Shown here: positions 1-11,511 of the stretch, one piece after another | Position numbering within the stretch: the stretch's first letter is position 1 | How the letters are laid out: each line of letters opens with the position of its first letter | NCBI GenBank assembly: GCA_963281155.1 | Contig: CAUJLY010000002.1 | Coordinates: 1,612,001-1,676,000, forward strand | Direction of reading: 5' to 3' | Source of the DNA: Rhabditophanes sp. KR3021 | Taxonomy: Eukaryota; Nematoda; Chromadorea; Rhabditida; Alloionematidae | Length of the DNA stretch: 64,000 nucleotides | Program-made: the position numbers and the translations under genes | Notes under the pieces: model-generated | The model's database searches: none | What the model saw: only the letters and a program-made list of their open reading frames with translations | What the model was told of the DNA's origin: nothing

Positions 1-1
1 A

Positions 2-487
2 GTGAGTCATCCAATAAATATTAGCAATAATGCATTAAGCAAAGATTTGTCATTTTATTCTCAATCAAAAATAGACTTTCCATCAACGTCATTTAATCAA
101 AATTATCCAATTACACCAACTTTGGCATCATCTTACGCAATTACTCCCTCCTTAACATCTTCTTATGCAATCACTCCATCTTTATCCACATCTTCATATC
201 CAATTCCTTCTCCATATCAGGGATATACCCCTTATCCTTTCACTCCGACTCCGAGTCAATTTAATGCAGAGTACAATAGCCTCTATCATTCTTCGTCTCA
301 CGTTCAGAACTTATTACCATTTAACAACGACGTCTATGCCGCACCAATGAACTCAGTCAATTCAAATTCAATGAATTCAATAAACTCGTCCTGGAATTTT
401 GGATACCAAACACCCGACTTTAGAAACAAAACAACTAATTTTCTTTCACCAAGTCCATGGTTTTTATGTGATAATGATAAATATTAA
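2..487 (+). CDS. 3' end of a Ser/Asn/Pro/Tyr-rich low-complexity protein (partial)
   Basis: The frame is open from the first bases to a TAA at the end, followed by an AATAAA-type signal near 489, so this is the C-terminal part of a gene whose start lies outside the window. The 160 or so residues are rich in Ser, Asn, Pro, Tyr and Thr. They carry a short repeat of the type SSYAITPSL (three copies around residues 35-65), then an Asn/Ser tract (NSVNSNSMNSINSS). This composition is common in the disordered activation regions of transcription factors, but no DNA-binding domain is visible, so no function is assigned. The bases GTGAGT at 2-7 also look like a splice donor; since the frame stays open for 480 bases I read them as coding. 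Confidence 0.6.
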   Translation: MSHPINISNNALSKDLSFYSQSKIDFPSTSFNQNYPITPTLASSYAITPSLTSSYAITPSLSTSSYPIPSPYQGYTPYPFTPTPSQFNAEYNSLYHSSSHVQNLLPFNNDVYAAPMNSVNSNSMNSINSSWNFGYQTPDFRNKTTNFLSPSPWFLCDNDKY

Positions 488-583
488 AAATAAAAGGTTA
501 TAACCATTATTGATGATGAAACATTTATTTAAATAAAAAATCAAATTGTTTAGATGTAAATTCAGTGATACATGCCAAAAGAC

Positions 584-2394
584 TTATTTAGAAGCTGATT
601 TTAGATCCTTAATACATTTTTGAATTTGGGCATTCTGATCATCAGTAAATATTTCCGAATTGGTAAGAATTGGAAGCAACATTTGCGCAAACTCTTTTTC
701 ATATGGTGGCTCAATTAAGTCAACAACTTCGGAAGCAAAATGTCTAATGAGTGATGCATCAATGTGCGTGTTTTTGTACAAATTATCTATTTCACGAAGA
801 ACAGGAAGACAATATCCTGTAGCTAGTAAATGAATGTAACGCTCAATTATTTCCCTTTGTTTGACTATAATTACTTCTGAATTTTCAGCCATTGAACTGA
901 CATGAGCAAAGATGTCATTCAACGCTTTGAATACTCTAAAAAACAATTATTACTCACAATTTAGATTAATTACCTTTCTCTTAAAGATATGTGTAGAGTT
1001 GCGATTTCATCAATTAATACATAGTGGATGGGAGTTGAATCCATAGCGTAACTCAAATCTACAATATAAGACTTGATAAATTGCAATAATGCTGCAGCAA
1101 CAATTGGAGACCTAATTTCAATTAGTAATTGTTCCACAGATTGAGTAAATTCCTCCGTCGAAGTTAAGTACTTGAAAATAGCTTTGATTTTAGCACAACC
1201 AGCCGGCAAATTTTTCTTTGTGTGAGTAATGAGACCTTTCTTATTAATTGTTTCTGAGACTGATCCTGCATAAGCTAATAAGTAAATAAATTTGTCTCTG
1301 GACTTTTCATTGTTGATTATATTTTTTTTGGAGAATAAATGGTCTATTAACATGTTTACAAAAATCGAGTCTTGGCAAAGAGCCAGAGGAGGTGGAGAAG
1401 CGCCATTATAAGCTGCGTAGATTGTGGTGATATCTCCGGGAATAATTTCACGCTTCTTAATCATATTTGTAAATGCCTGAATGATATCCTTTGAAACAGA
1501 AGATGTTTCTTTTGTATAGTAAGGTAAAGAGATGTCGGCGAAATCAAATTCTTTGATGTAACAGTAGTTTCTTAGTTCTTCTTTTATTTGAAGGAATGAA
1601 GCTTTAACAGACCCTACATTGTTCTTGATGAGTTTGATTAATAAATTTTGTGTCAAGGCAAAGGTATGTTCGCCAAAGGTTGCTATTTCAATAAATTCAT
1701 TAAATGCAGCTAAATAGGCGGATGAGGTTGTTCCATTTTTATGGGACTCCAATAACTTGTTGATTGAGGAAGACAAAATTTTGACGAATATGTCCAAATG
1801 ATTTCTGGCTGAGGGAACTGACGAAATTTCTGTAACATCGTCCACAGCAATTAATTGAAGACATAATGTGAGCAAATTTGAATTCGGATTAGTTTGGAGG
1901 AGTTTGTAAATGATTGGTCTCCATTCTGGAGTTGAAGCAAATCCTCTAATCATAGCACTTGCATTTTCATCCTCTTCCATGAATTTCAATAAATCATCGC
2001 ACGTTTCTGGAACATACGTTTTTATCGTAAAATTACGGATGGATTCTTCAATCGCGGCAGTGATGGTTGGGGCAATTACTTTTGATGCGGATACATCTTT
2101 CTTTTTCTTCTTTTTTGATTTGGAAGTTGTTGGATCAATTGGCTCTAAATCGCTTAACCAAGCTGCCATCGTGTTGCATAATTGACTAGTTGCCCGGAAA
2201 TTTGAAGATAAGAGTTGAACAGCTTCCTCCAAAGTACCTCCAGAGTCTATGAATACTTGGGTCGTGTCTGCAATATTTGGCTGATGAATTGCATCAGGTT
2301 GTGATAAACAATCTTTGGCAGCTTTCGCCACTTCAGCCCAATTAATCTCCTCGAATCCATCACTTGGAGTTGGATTAGTTGCGTTGTCGTCCAT
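584..2394 (-). CDS. NELFCD: NELF-C/D (TH1), negative elongation factor subunit
   Basis: Two exons, 2394-974 and 935-584, are joined over a 38-nt GT-AG intron and give 590 residues, the same length as human NELF-C/D. Co-linear similarity to the TH1 family runs throughout: an N-terminal helical segment with the pattern FIDSGGTLEEAVQLLSSNF, a middle segment around TPEWRPIIYKLL, a motif GDITTIYAAYNGASPPPLAL, then FIYLLAYAGSVSET and TPIHYVLIDEIATLH. Exon 2 supplies the C-terminal block HFASEVVDLIEPPYEKEF. Known of the family: NELF-C/D bridges NELF-A and NELF-B and, with DSIF, holds RNA polymerase II in promoter-proximal pausing. A Lys-rich tract near residue 95 (KSKKKKKK) is an insertion relative to human. 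It lies 385 nt downstream of NIPP1 on the same strand, and TACTAG sits directly before the ATG, so trans-splicing of this gene is possible. Confidence 0.93.
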
Positions 2395-2779
2395 CTAGTA
2401 TTACTTTAGTTGACGGTTATTTTAATTGAATTCAAGGTGATTCTATAAAATAAAGATAATATTAAGGCGATTGACAAACGAAAAAGTGTCTGTTTACAAA
2501 ATATTAATGAAACGTGTGAACGTTGATCTCGCGAGTATAAATATCAAAGTATCATTTTATTAGATTTTTACTAATCATGGTTTAGCACGAATAATTGCGG
2601 TAATCTACTGAGTGATAAAGAAGATTTGGGGACAAAATTGTGTGCAAATATTTGGTGCGAGACTGCTTCATCAGCAATTGTTACGATTAATTGATAAAGA
2701 AACATCACAGATACTTAATATATTAATACATGTATTAGAAAACGAGACTTGAATTGTCAGCTAATATATGACATTAACA
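2395..2779. other. Spacer between NIPP1 and NELF-C/D
   Basis: The spacer separates two genes transcribed leftward. I see no coding potential. A TACTAG immediately before the NELF-C/D ATG is a candidate trans-splice acceptor. Confidence 0.4.
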
Positions 2780-3651
2780 CTAAATGAGACTTCCATCGTC
2801 AGCTTTCTTTCCAGGCCATGCTTCTTTAGCATATTTCTTTTTTATCTTTAGTCTACTATCTTCTACAAATGGTACTAGCTCGGGAGCATCCTCAAAATTA
2901 ATGGAAGGCATGTATTCATCGTAATTGTCAGCAATTTTTCTTTTCTTGATATCAGGGCTTTTTGGGATATTGGAATTGTCTGTAGTTTGGATGTAGGTTA
3001 CAGCCATATTTCTGAATTTCCCAACTTTGTCATCAATCTCATCCAAGTTTAAGATAGTTTCTTCCTCCGCAAATTGAATTTTGCCTCGTTTTCTTTTCTT
3101 AGCTCTACATTCCTGGTCACTCATATCAATTTGAATTTTCTTTTTATTGCATGTGGTGTTATATTCGGTTAAGTTGTTGAGTTCAGCGTCTACTTCGTCT
3201 GATTCTTCGTCATTTAGATGCAATAACAAGTTACTTTCACCGGGTTTTTCTTGAACGACAAATTTCCTCGTACTTGCCCCAAATCTAAAGGAGTCATTGA
3301 TCTCGAGAAATGTTGGCACAAATGGTGCAATTTTAATTTTGCCACGAAAAGACCCATGAGTGCTGTTTAAGTCGACTAATGCGGATTTCTTAAGAATATC
3401 GTGATACAATAGAATGGCATGAGCTCTAGAACAACTAGCATGTTCAATAGGAATATCAGCTTGCACTGGATCTCTGCCAAACACGTATACATTCTTTTCA
3501 TCAATCATTACCTTCTAAAAATACACTAAATGGATGCCGTTTTCACTAAATTTACCTCTAGGAATTCATCTCCTTTAAAACAGTCTAAATGAAAGCCAGG
3601 GGGAAATTTGTTACTCCACGATGGTAATTTATAGCCATTAATAGTGTCCAT
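2780..3651 (-). CDS. PPP1R8: NIPP1, nuclear inhibitor of protein phosphatase 1 (FHA domain)
   Basis: Exons 3651-3556 and 3514-2780 flank a 41-nt intron and give 276 residues. Exon 1 carries the family's N-terminal signature (LPSWSNKFPPGFHLD, then KGDEFLE). The FHA domain spans about residues 33-120, with the phosphothreonine-binding signatures FGRD, SCSRAHA and LNSTHGSF. The PP1-docking RVxF site appears as KIQF after a basic stretch (KRKRG), as in human NIPP1. The conserved C-terminal motif KKKYAKEAWPGKK is present. Known role: a nuclear scaffold that targets and inhibits PP1 at spliceosomes and chromatin. The protein is about 75 residues shorter than human NIPP1 because the Gly/Pro/Met-rich linker before the C-terminal motif is missing. 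Confidence 0.95.
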
Positions 3652-4569
3652 AATCACAAAATAAAATATTCAAATTATGTAAATGCTTATTCAAACTTGC
3701 ACACTTACATACTCTCAAAGTGGAAATACGTCTCCTTACAAAGTTATTAATAGTACGGACAACCACCAAGAAATCAAGTTTGAATTGAACGATATGGAAT
3801 TGAACCGATGCGAATAAGATTTGGAGAGACTGGATTGTATGAGATTAAATGTCCACATGTTTAAGTCCACGTAATTAAATGTGTCTTTATATAAGCTATA
3901 AATTACCACATGCAATCTTCACTACTCTTCGAATTAACTTTTAAATGACTTTTTTATTAATTACTTTTTATTCCTACATGATAAGCTAAATTTGTGTCGA
4001 TCGGAATTGAATTAAAAAATGTGTTATCTTCTTTTGACAGGTAAACCCATTTTTGTAGGGTGACCAATGATTATATCCAAATATCAGACTATTTAAGAGT
4101 AGGATGTTTGAGTGCTTCCAGTTTTTATGTACTTATTATGTCATGTTATAAATTTAAAAAAAAGACGTGTGTGTAAATATATGTGCAGATATGCATTTTT
4201 ATCAATTAGGCAATTTCACGTAATTAATTTTGATATTATATTATTATATAAGGAAGTAACTTTTGAAATAAAAAAAATAGGCGCATCCTGTTCATACCTT
4301 AGTTTCTTCTTTACATGATCATATGCCTGCGCAACTTTTGTTGCAAGCTACACTTGGAAGTTCAAACGTTCGCCATCAATTAAACCCACACATGCGTGTA
4401 CATATACATCTGATGGTATAATGATGTAAAATTATGTTCAATCATGTACATAGGACATAGGCGGCCCTCCTGCTGTTGAATAATATATTATTTATTAATA
4501 GGTGTTTAAAAAAAGACGACTAACGTTGAAGAATCAAATATAATTAAGAGAATATTTTTCAGGCATATT
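3652..4569. other. Intergenic region, divergent promoters
   Basis: This AT-rich spacer lies between the leftward NIPP1 gene and the rightward DUF4773-like gene. I find no supported gene; the short ORF at 4112-4318 has no recognisable features. Confidence 0.4.
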
Positions 4570-7500
4570 ATGGCTATTTCATCTCGACTATTATTATTAA
4601 GTTGTATCTGCTTGTTTTCTATTGCAAGCGGGAAACATTATTTTGAGATCGAATTCTCATTGACGTCAAAGGAAATTCTAACATGCAGAGATAATTGTAA
4701 CATATCATATGCGATATCAGTGCTGACACAACCCGACTACTATAGTTTCAAGGTACTAAACAATATTTAACCAAATAATTTATTATTAATTTACAGGTCC
4801 TTAATCTTCAAGATGGTTTAATGCAAACCGAGGGAATAACGCCACGATTTCATTCCCCGTCTGTTCATAAACACCATCATCACCACAAGCATCATATCAA
4901 AAAGTTCCATTATACACATATGACTGAAAATACAGTTGTTCACATTACCGATGAAATGAAAGGTTCAAATCCAACATATTTGGCCATCAAATTCCTAGAT
5001 TTGCCATTACATATGCAAAGTAAGTTATTTGAAAGAGTAGTATTATGATTGTCAATTTTGAAATGCTGATAAGAAGTAAAATATTTTGTTTGTTTCAGAT
5101 TACATTCTTATCGATGTGACTAGTCTGATGACATTCCATGAAACACATAAGAAAGTTACGTTTAGCTTTGGCCATTCCGTTTTCCACGCAAAAATAGTGA
5201 GAAAAAAAGAAACATTTGATGGTAAGTCAAATAAAATAATAAAAGGTTAAGTAAGAGAAATTGAGAGAAGCAAATCAAGGTTAAAAAATAATTAATGATT
5301 CAATGAATCAAAATATTCAACGGTGGAATGATTTAATGCTTTTGGAACCGGTAATAAGTGCTAATTTATTAAAAAAGAAATTGTTGAGGACGGGTTAATG
5401 CTAAGATTTGATAGGTCGGATGTGTTATTGACTTTCCCGAGAATCACTTTGGAATTAATTTTGATAGATGATGTTGTTTACAAGAAAGATGAATTTATGT
5501 CAGTAAAATGTCACTGCATACTAATTGGCGTTGATCATTTTCAAAATTAACTAAACCAAACATATTCAAATAAATAAGTATAATAATGTCACATTTTGCA
5601 GAAACGGATTACCTTGCATCACCAGCTGAATGTTCTTGTCAAAAAGGAAAATGTGGTTGTTGCGCATTTGCAGGTGGGTGAAGTTTTTACATTTTTTAGA
5701 CAAAGCATTTTAAAATATTAGACAAGCAATTTAAAAAGATTACATACTAAGTTTGACCAAGATGTCAACTATTTTGCAAGCATTGAAGGAGATAGATTTC
5801 GAGCATAGTACAATTCCCGTGCTCGCGATTTGCTACTTGCCACTTAAACTTGTGTGAGAATGTGTACCCAATATTCTTGCCGATTTTCTTTGAGGGTACT
5901 GGGAGCTTGTGCACAACCATATTCTCGACACTAATTTGACTCATTTGTAGTTCCTTGCGATAAAACAGATTCTCTTTTAGTACCTTTCTATTAAAATCTC
6001 CGAGGTGTTGATTTTCTCCTTCTTTTTCTGACTCACCAATATAAAACAGGTTTCTTAAGAAGGCGTCCAAGTCACCCATAATATCCGTTGCATCGCTTGA
6101 GCCGCACACAACATAGAGATCATCGGCATCACCATCAAGTACTGGATTCCTCCATTCAGGCCAAATTGCAGATAGAACACGTTCGGCATTGAATTTCTGT
6201 TCAGCGTCACTAGTTGTTGGCATAAACGGGATTAGGCTGTCAAAAAATGTCTATTAATCGACTTTCTACAATGTGAGCCTTGTAATTTGGAAGCATCTCC
6301 CACGTCCTCACTCTCCGATTGACTCTCTTCATACTCTCCAACATCGGCGCATTTATCAATCTTTGTAGGTCTAGTTAGATGATGATCCACTTCATGTGCT
6401 CGAATGATTCATAACAAATGACTGCCTGACTTCATAACTTGACTTGGATACAAGCTATTAGGAACTTCTAAGGAAATAGAACCCATCGATAGATCGGGGT
6501 AAGCAGTGATGAGAATTCTTCCCACTCTCCCAAGTCTTTAAGTGTACTTCTTCTTTCTTGACAAGAGCCCGTTGCCCAGTTCCTTTTTTAGAACATCACG
6601 ATTTTGGATATGGAATCTTGTATACAAATTGTTTTCATTGTAAGAATGAACGCCAAAATAGACTGATCCATCAAAGGACGTCAGAGCATATAACCCATTA
6701 ACTTTCTGTTGGAACTCTTCTTATCGCTGGTATTCCTAACAGCAAATGTAAACAACTCGGGAGCATCCACTGCAGCAGTTTCAATTCTCATTTTAGTTTT
6801 TTTATCTTGAAGGCCTGTTAACTTTCTCTGCTGGCTTGAAGAAGTTCGTGATTTTGTCGATAGCAGATTTTCCTAAATTCAAATTATCACATTAGCCATA
6901 AAATAAGAATAACTTACCCGTAACTACCTCTTCAGACACGTCTTTTTTTCCAACAGCGAGCGACTTTTCAATAACAGGTTCCACACCAACAGCCTTGTAC
7001 GACTCTTTGCTTTCATTCTGACCGAACTGATTTTGTGTTCGCTTTTCTTTTCATTAAGTTTAGCGTAAACCCAGCTTGAGTCATCTAAATAAGGAGATAA
7101 TTAGTAAAAAAAGTTAAGCAATAAGATATATAAGATTAATTACTTGACTCATTTGCATCTGGTGCCAAAATAATGATGACAAAACGTAAAAACGTGGCCG
7201 ACGGAGAACATACATTCAAATATTATATTTTCGGAAAGACAAATGGATGCACCGTCACTTACGATCATTCTTCGGCCACCAATCCAAAATATACAACAAA
7301 AATATACTAAAACACTAATTTAATTTAACACAACTAAAAATTGAAACTAATTTGTATTTGCAGACATTCCACTGGTCTCATTTAATCACACACTTTGCAC
7401 GGAAGCAACTTATCTTGCTCAAAATCACGGATTCTTGTTTGCCATTAAGTTTGATGGATATGAATTTGTCCATGAGGAAATATCTCTCAGAAATCCTCCA

Positions 7501-7671
7501 CCACTTTGTATCGGAATTCCAATGCTGAAAGAATATGCGGACGGTTGCATTAAACTATATGACATTCGCAAGACTGAAAAATCATTGCATATTTGTGCTG
7601 AACTCAACATCAGTTTGATTCATATCCACATCGTTAAAGAAAATCTCGGGTGCTTTGACATTCCTCTTTGA
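4570..7671 (+). CDS. Secreted DUF4773-like protein
   Basis: Five exons (4570-4752, 4797-5019, 5099-5221, 5602-5673, 7364-7671) keep frame through GT-AG introns and give 302 residues. A signal peptide covers about residues 1-21 (LLLLSCICLFSIASG). A His-rich patch (HKHHHHHKHH) lies near residue 83. The C-terminal half has a compact cysteine cluster (CSCQKGKCGCC) followed by spaced Cys residues and Leu/Ile/Val-rich strands, the pattern I associate with the DUF4773 domain of insects and nematodes. The function is unknown; secretion is inferred. The exon 3-4 junction uses a 380-nt intron. The last intron is 1,690 nt, far longer than the ~40-nt norm here, and holds an antisense decayed gene. The domain assignment is from memory of the cysteine pattern. 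Confidence 0.75.
5765..7160 (-). pseudogene. Frameshifted coding relic, antisense in an intron
   Basis: On the minus strand, coding-like stretches appear in successive frames between about 7085 and 5765, each ended by a stop that a single-base shift would bypass. The longest open piece is 6223-5765 (152 codons: acidic and aromatic, ending in a Lys/His-rich part). Upstream pieces include an acidic segment at about 6360-6250 and a Lys-rich segment at about 6900-6780. One ordinary-looking small intron may survive at about 6920-6877 (GTAAGT to TTTAG). At least three frameshifts are needed to connect the pieces, so it cannot make one protein. I do not recognise the family. It lies wholly within the last intron of the DUF4773-like gene, on the other strand, and may be an inserted gene copy. 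Confidence 0.6.
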
Positions 7672-8249
7672 AAATAAGTCAACTACAAGTTAACATTATA
7701 TTTCGATATTGAACTCAATAAGTTAATATTGCAATTATATTTTGTATTTCACCAAGTTAATATTATTTTCTATTCATCTTCCTCATAACATCATTTGTTA
7801 ACATTTTGAATTTAATTCTTTTAATACAAGTAAATAAACTAAATATTTAAAAGCACTTCTTAGTTATCAACTTGGACGTCTTCAAAGATGTGAGCTACTA
7901 AATTGGCAAATATTAAATGAAGTTTATTACTTTATTGGTAATACTAAAAGGTGTACTATTGGTAGGACATCTATTTTAAGACGCTGATCATTTCTAAATA
8001 CGAAAATTAAAGTTATGTATTAAAGGGTCATTGATTTTGAGCAAATGAAAGACAATGATTTTACAAAAATATTTATTTCTAATTAATTTGGCATACAATA
8101 TTTTAGTGATAAGTAGTTTGATCTAGACATTTACAAAAAACGGTTTAAGCGAGTATGATCGTGAGCCGAACGTTCAGTACCATATTGAGATGGATTGAAC
8201 TGATGAAGACCTTCCTCGAAGCTGAACGATTTGACAGCACAAGCAAGAT
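7672..8249. other. Intergenic region between convergent genes
   Basis: This is AT-rich 3' flank shared by the DUF4773-like gene and the leftward gene ending at 8250. No gene is seen. Confidence 0.4.
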
Positions 8250-9323
8250 TTAGCAAATCACGTAACCCTTCTTGACTTGCCCAAAACGGGATTTTCTTGT
8301 TCTTCTCCCCGAAATGCCCCGCATTTGGTTGGTGACGTCGGCAGCATTGATATCGATCATCACGAAGCTCCGCTCGATGACCTCCCGGTCGAAGGTGACA
8401 TTAAGCTTTGGAGGTTTGCTACCTGCTTTTACATCGCGCTTGATACAGCTTTTTGGTTGTTTCGCCCCACCATGGACTCCCACAAACTTTGGGGGTCTCA
8501 TCTTATTCATACCACCTTCATCATCACTAGTGCTTTCCGAGCTGTGTCTTTTCCCTTCACCTACCCTTTTTAGTGGAAGGGTTGGGGCCTTGGCTTTCGA
8601 AGCAATATTCGTAGTGGTAGCTCCAGTTTGATGATTGTCTTGAACTGCTCGCCCCGCATAAGGTTGCCGTCTGCCCCCACCATTGACCGTCTTTTGAACA
8701 TCTGGAACACGAGCTCTAGGGGGTGTTCTTGCATCGGCTGGTATTTTCGGCTTACGAGAAGGATTTCCCTTTTTCTCCAATTCCAGTCTCTTGACTCTAG
8801 CCTCCTCTGCTCTTGTTTCCCGCATTCTAAAAAATGATGATACAAAATTTGATGACCATATAACTTACATCTTAGTACGAGCTATCTTTGCAGCATTTTG
8901 ATCAGCAACACTACGGTAGATCACACTAGATCTCCGGGTCCTCTTTGCACAGCCCATGTGTTTTGCACTTCCAGTACATTTCAAACCGCATTTAGATTGA
9001 GGGGCAACAGTCTTTTTTACATTCGTAGTCTAAAGGCGCATAATTAAATGAGTTAATTGAAGATATAGACTTACTAGGCTTGCCCCGCAGTATATTTCAA
9101 ACATTTTCTTCATGTTTTCATTGATCAATGGCAGAATTTGGTCCTCGAGCATTGCCAACAGATCTTCATCAATACCCGTGACACTCACGTCATTTGTGTT
9201 CTCGTCAACATTTCCCCCCTTGAGGAATCCAAGAACATGATTCAGAGTTATAGGAATACAGGGAACCCCCAAACCTGACAGGTTGGGTCGTTTTGCACCA
9301 CTAGCTTGGATATTGCTATTCAT
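8250..9323 (-). CDS. Unrecognised basic, probably nuclear protein
   Basis: Three exons (9323-9075, 9029-8869, 8826-8250) keep frame over introns of 45 and 42 nt and give 328 residues. The N-terminal 80 residues look folded and helical (MLEDQILPLINENMKKMFEIY). Exon 2 holds four Cys in a Lys/Arg-rich context (KCGLKCTGSAKHMGCAKR). Next come a short charged helix (RAEEARVKRLELEKKG), a Pro/Lys/Gly-rich disordered region, an acidic Ser patch (SSESTSDDEGG) and a basic tail (GRRTRKSRFGQVKK). The composition suggests a nuclear or chromatin-associated protein. I compared it mentally with INCENP, borealin and shugoshin and saw no convincing match, so no function is proposed. Base composition is higher in GC than the neighbouring spacers. 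Confidence 0.7.
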
Positions 9324-9679
9324 GGCACCCTTTCACCAAATGTAACGATAAATGAACTAAACCCCTGTTCAAGAGATTTATATAGTCGCTACATAATGAT
9401 GATAGATAGCAAGTTAATCATTTTTATGGTGAAACGTACTTCATCTATTTTAAGGCGAAAGGGGTCATCTTTTTAAGGTAAGATGTAAAGTCATCCTTTT
9501 CAAGTAGGATATAGTTTGATCTTTCTAAATGTTAAACAGTAAATCGTCTTTTCTTAAAGTAAGATGTTTAAAGTTCATTTAGCCAAGTTGAACATTTTAT
9601 CAAGACGTAGAATCAAGTTATTTAAAAAGTTTAGACTGTTTAAAATAATTGAACATGGGCCTTAACTGTTGTATAAGTT
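9324..9679. other. Intergenic, loosely repetitive AT-rich DNA
   Basis: Degenerate repeats of a phrase like TTTTAAGGTAAGATGTAAAG recur at about 9450-9570. No gene is seen. Confidence 0.35.
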
Positions 9680-10228
9680 TGAGCTTACAAAAAACAACAC
9701 AATATCGATATCAATGATGAGATTGCAAAAGCTTACCCAAACTTATCTCATTTAGTTATTGTGTGTAGTATTCCAGATAATGAATCTTATTCTGATTTAG
9801 ATACCAACTATTTTATGGCATTTACACAGTTAGATGTTCTGGTTATTGGATGTACAGGTCCACGCGAATTCAGCTTCCCACAAAATTCACGAATTGTCGA
9901 AAGACAATGCCACTTGCATATGCTTTCTGTTGCAAGAGAAAACATTGAGCACCTAAATTTGGCTTTAACACTCAGTGAAAATTTAGAAAAACAAGCCAGT
10001 GAAAAACGTGTGTATTTAAACCCATCTTCGAAAATGGATGTTTGCAAATGCTTTGAAAATAATACTTCATTTCAACACCGTTACGTATATACTTTGTATG
10101 ATAAATACTTCTGCAATATATTTGTAAAGACAATCCATGATTTTAAAATGTACACTGAATATTGTAACTGGACTTTTCTTGAAATGCAAAAATTAGTTGA
10201 CTATCAATTGACATTTATAGAAACGTAA
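9680..10228 (+). pseudogene. 5'-less ORF, possibly LRR/F-box-type relic
   Basis: An open frame runs from about 9683 to the TAA at 10228 without an in-frame ATG near its start, so it is either a terminal exon whose 5' exons I cannot find or a truncated gene. The first part has leucine/isoleucine spacing of LRR or F-box-associated type (NLSHLVIVCS, then LDVLVIGCTG). The rest contains Cys and aromatic residues with no known motif. AATAAA-type signals follow near 10270. Nothing similar lies next to it in the window. Confidence is low; transcript data would decide between gene and relic. Confidence 0.35.
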
Positions 10229-10607
10229 AGACAATCTTAAGTAATTTGCAAGAATGTAAATATTGTATAATAAACTATCATTAATTAATTAAATTCCTTC
10301 TTTCTGTTACTTAGTTATATTGTGAGATGGATCTGGAGACTTTCAAGATTGGGTAATTGGAAATTTAAATGAGTAATTTGATTATTCAATTTTGGTCTAT
10401 TTGAATCGGAAGTTTTGTTTAAATCAACGTATCTGAGACCGACAATCTAGCAATATACTAGTAGGCTGAATATTATTAATTAACTTAGGTGAGTCTTAGC
10501 ACGACATTTTGTTTTTAGTTTAGTAAACGTGTACTACTATTGAACTCCAGTCTTTGAATTCAAGTTGATCAAGACACAATATACATTCTATATACTCAAT
10601 TTAGAAT
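10229..10607. other. Intergenic, presumptive Jagunal promoter region
   Basis: AT-rich spacer of about 380 nt upstream of the Jagunal ATG. No coding features are seen. Confidence 0.35.
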
Positions 10608-11475
10608 ATGTCGTCCAAGGGAGCTCATGTAAAAGGAACAGATGGTTCTGATTACAAATCAAGGCAGCAAGTAGCTTCACGTTACAAGATCAGGTAATTC
10701 ATTTTTTGAAGGTCTTAGTATTTTCAATTTTTTAGTGCCGACTACAAGTTCTATTTAAAATGTGTTTTTATTCTACATTTTGCTGTTATTTCCTTTATGT
10801 GGGCTAAAGTTGGGGGAGAAATACTGTCAAAGTACTTCGGAATCGAATTGGAGACTTACAAGAAGTTGAATATGCCCGCAGCTTACCATTGGGAATATGT
10901 GTGGTGTCTTTCCTTTGTACCACCAGTGCTAGCTATTTTCTCTTTCAAGAAAAACCAGATAAACCTAATCAGAATCAGTTATTACGGTACCTTCTTCGTT
11001 GGTAAGTAAATCATTTTTGTGCTTAATTAATGATTTAGGTATTTTGCCATGCATGATTGGACTCGGCGAACAGATCCCTGAATTCTACAGCTACGTTGTG
11101 CATTCTGACACAGAAACGCCTATGTTTAAGGGGACTTTGCCAATGGTTGTAATTTGGTTCATTTTCTTCATTGTAGCTGTTCAAATTAACGGAATCGCCA
11201 TGTACTGCTCAAGTATTTTGTTGAATTGCTGGAGAGGGAAGTTCAATACCATCTTAACGACCAAGAAAGAAAAAATCTACTTAAACAATGTTATAAATAG
11301 GCTCCAACAATCGTTTACTTGGACACTAATACATATTAATAATAAATATATACCCATACAAATATTTTTGTTCTTGCCTTTGCGTTTATATAATAAAATG
11401 TTTCAAGAATTACACGAGTATACAAACAATCATTTATTGTTGAAAATAAAAATTATTAAAAATGAAAGGAGATAA
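10608..11475 (+). CDS. JAGN1: Jagunal homolog (ER membrane protein)
   Basis: Exons 10608-10693, 10736-11001 and 11039-11475 join over two ~40-nt introns. Jagunal signatures are clear: the N-terminal GTDGSDYKSRQQVASRY, the loop MPAAYHWEYVW (human MPYQWEY) and four hydrophobic segments at about residues 33-50, 80-100, 108-125 and 150-170. Known role: an ER transmembrane protein needed for ER organisation and vesicle traffic. The conserved protein should end just after the fourth segment (near KKEK, about 11275). Here the frame runs on about 65 codons through two AATAAA signals, giving 262 residues against about 183 in human. Loss of one A in the A6 run at 11270-11275 would put a stop at 11282-11284. 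A single-base assembly error or a recent stop loss is therefore likely. Confidence 0.88.
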
Positions 11476-11511
11476 AATCGGACAAATATAAGGATGTATT
11501 TATATAAACAC

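Noticed and set aside
8272..8837. Plus-strand ORFs opposite the basic nuclear protein
   Set aside because: They are shadows of the minus-strand gene, which has proper exon junctions and frame continuity.
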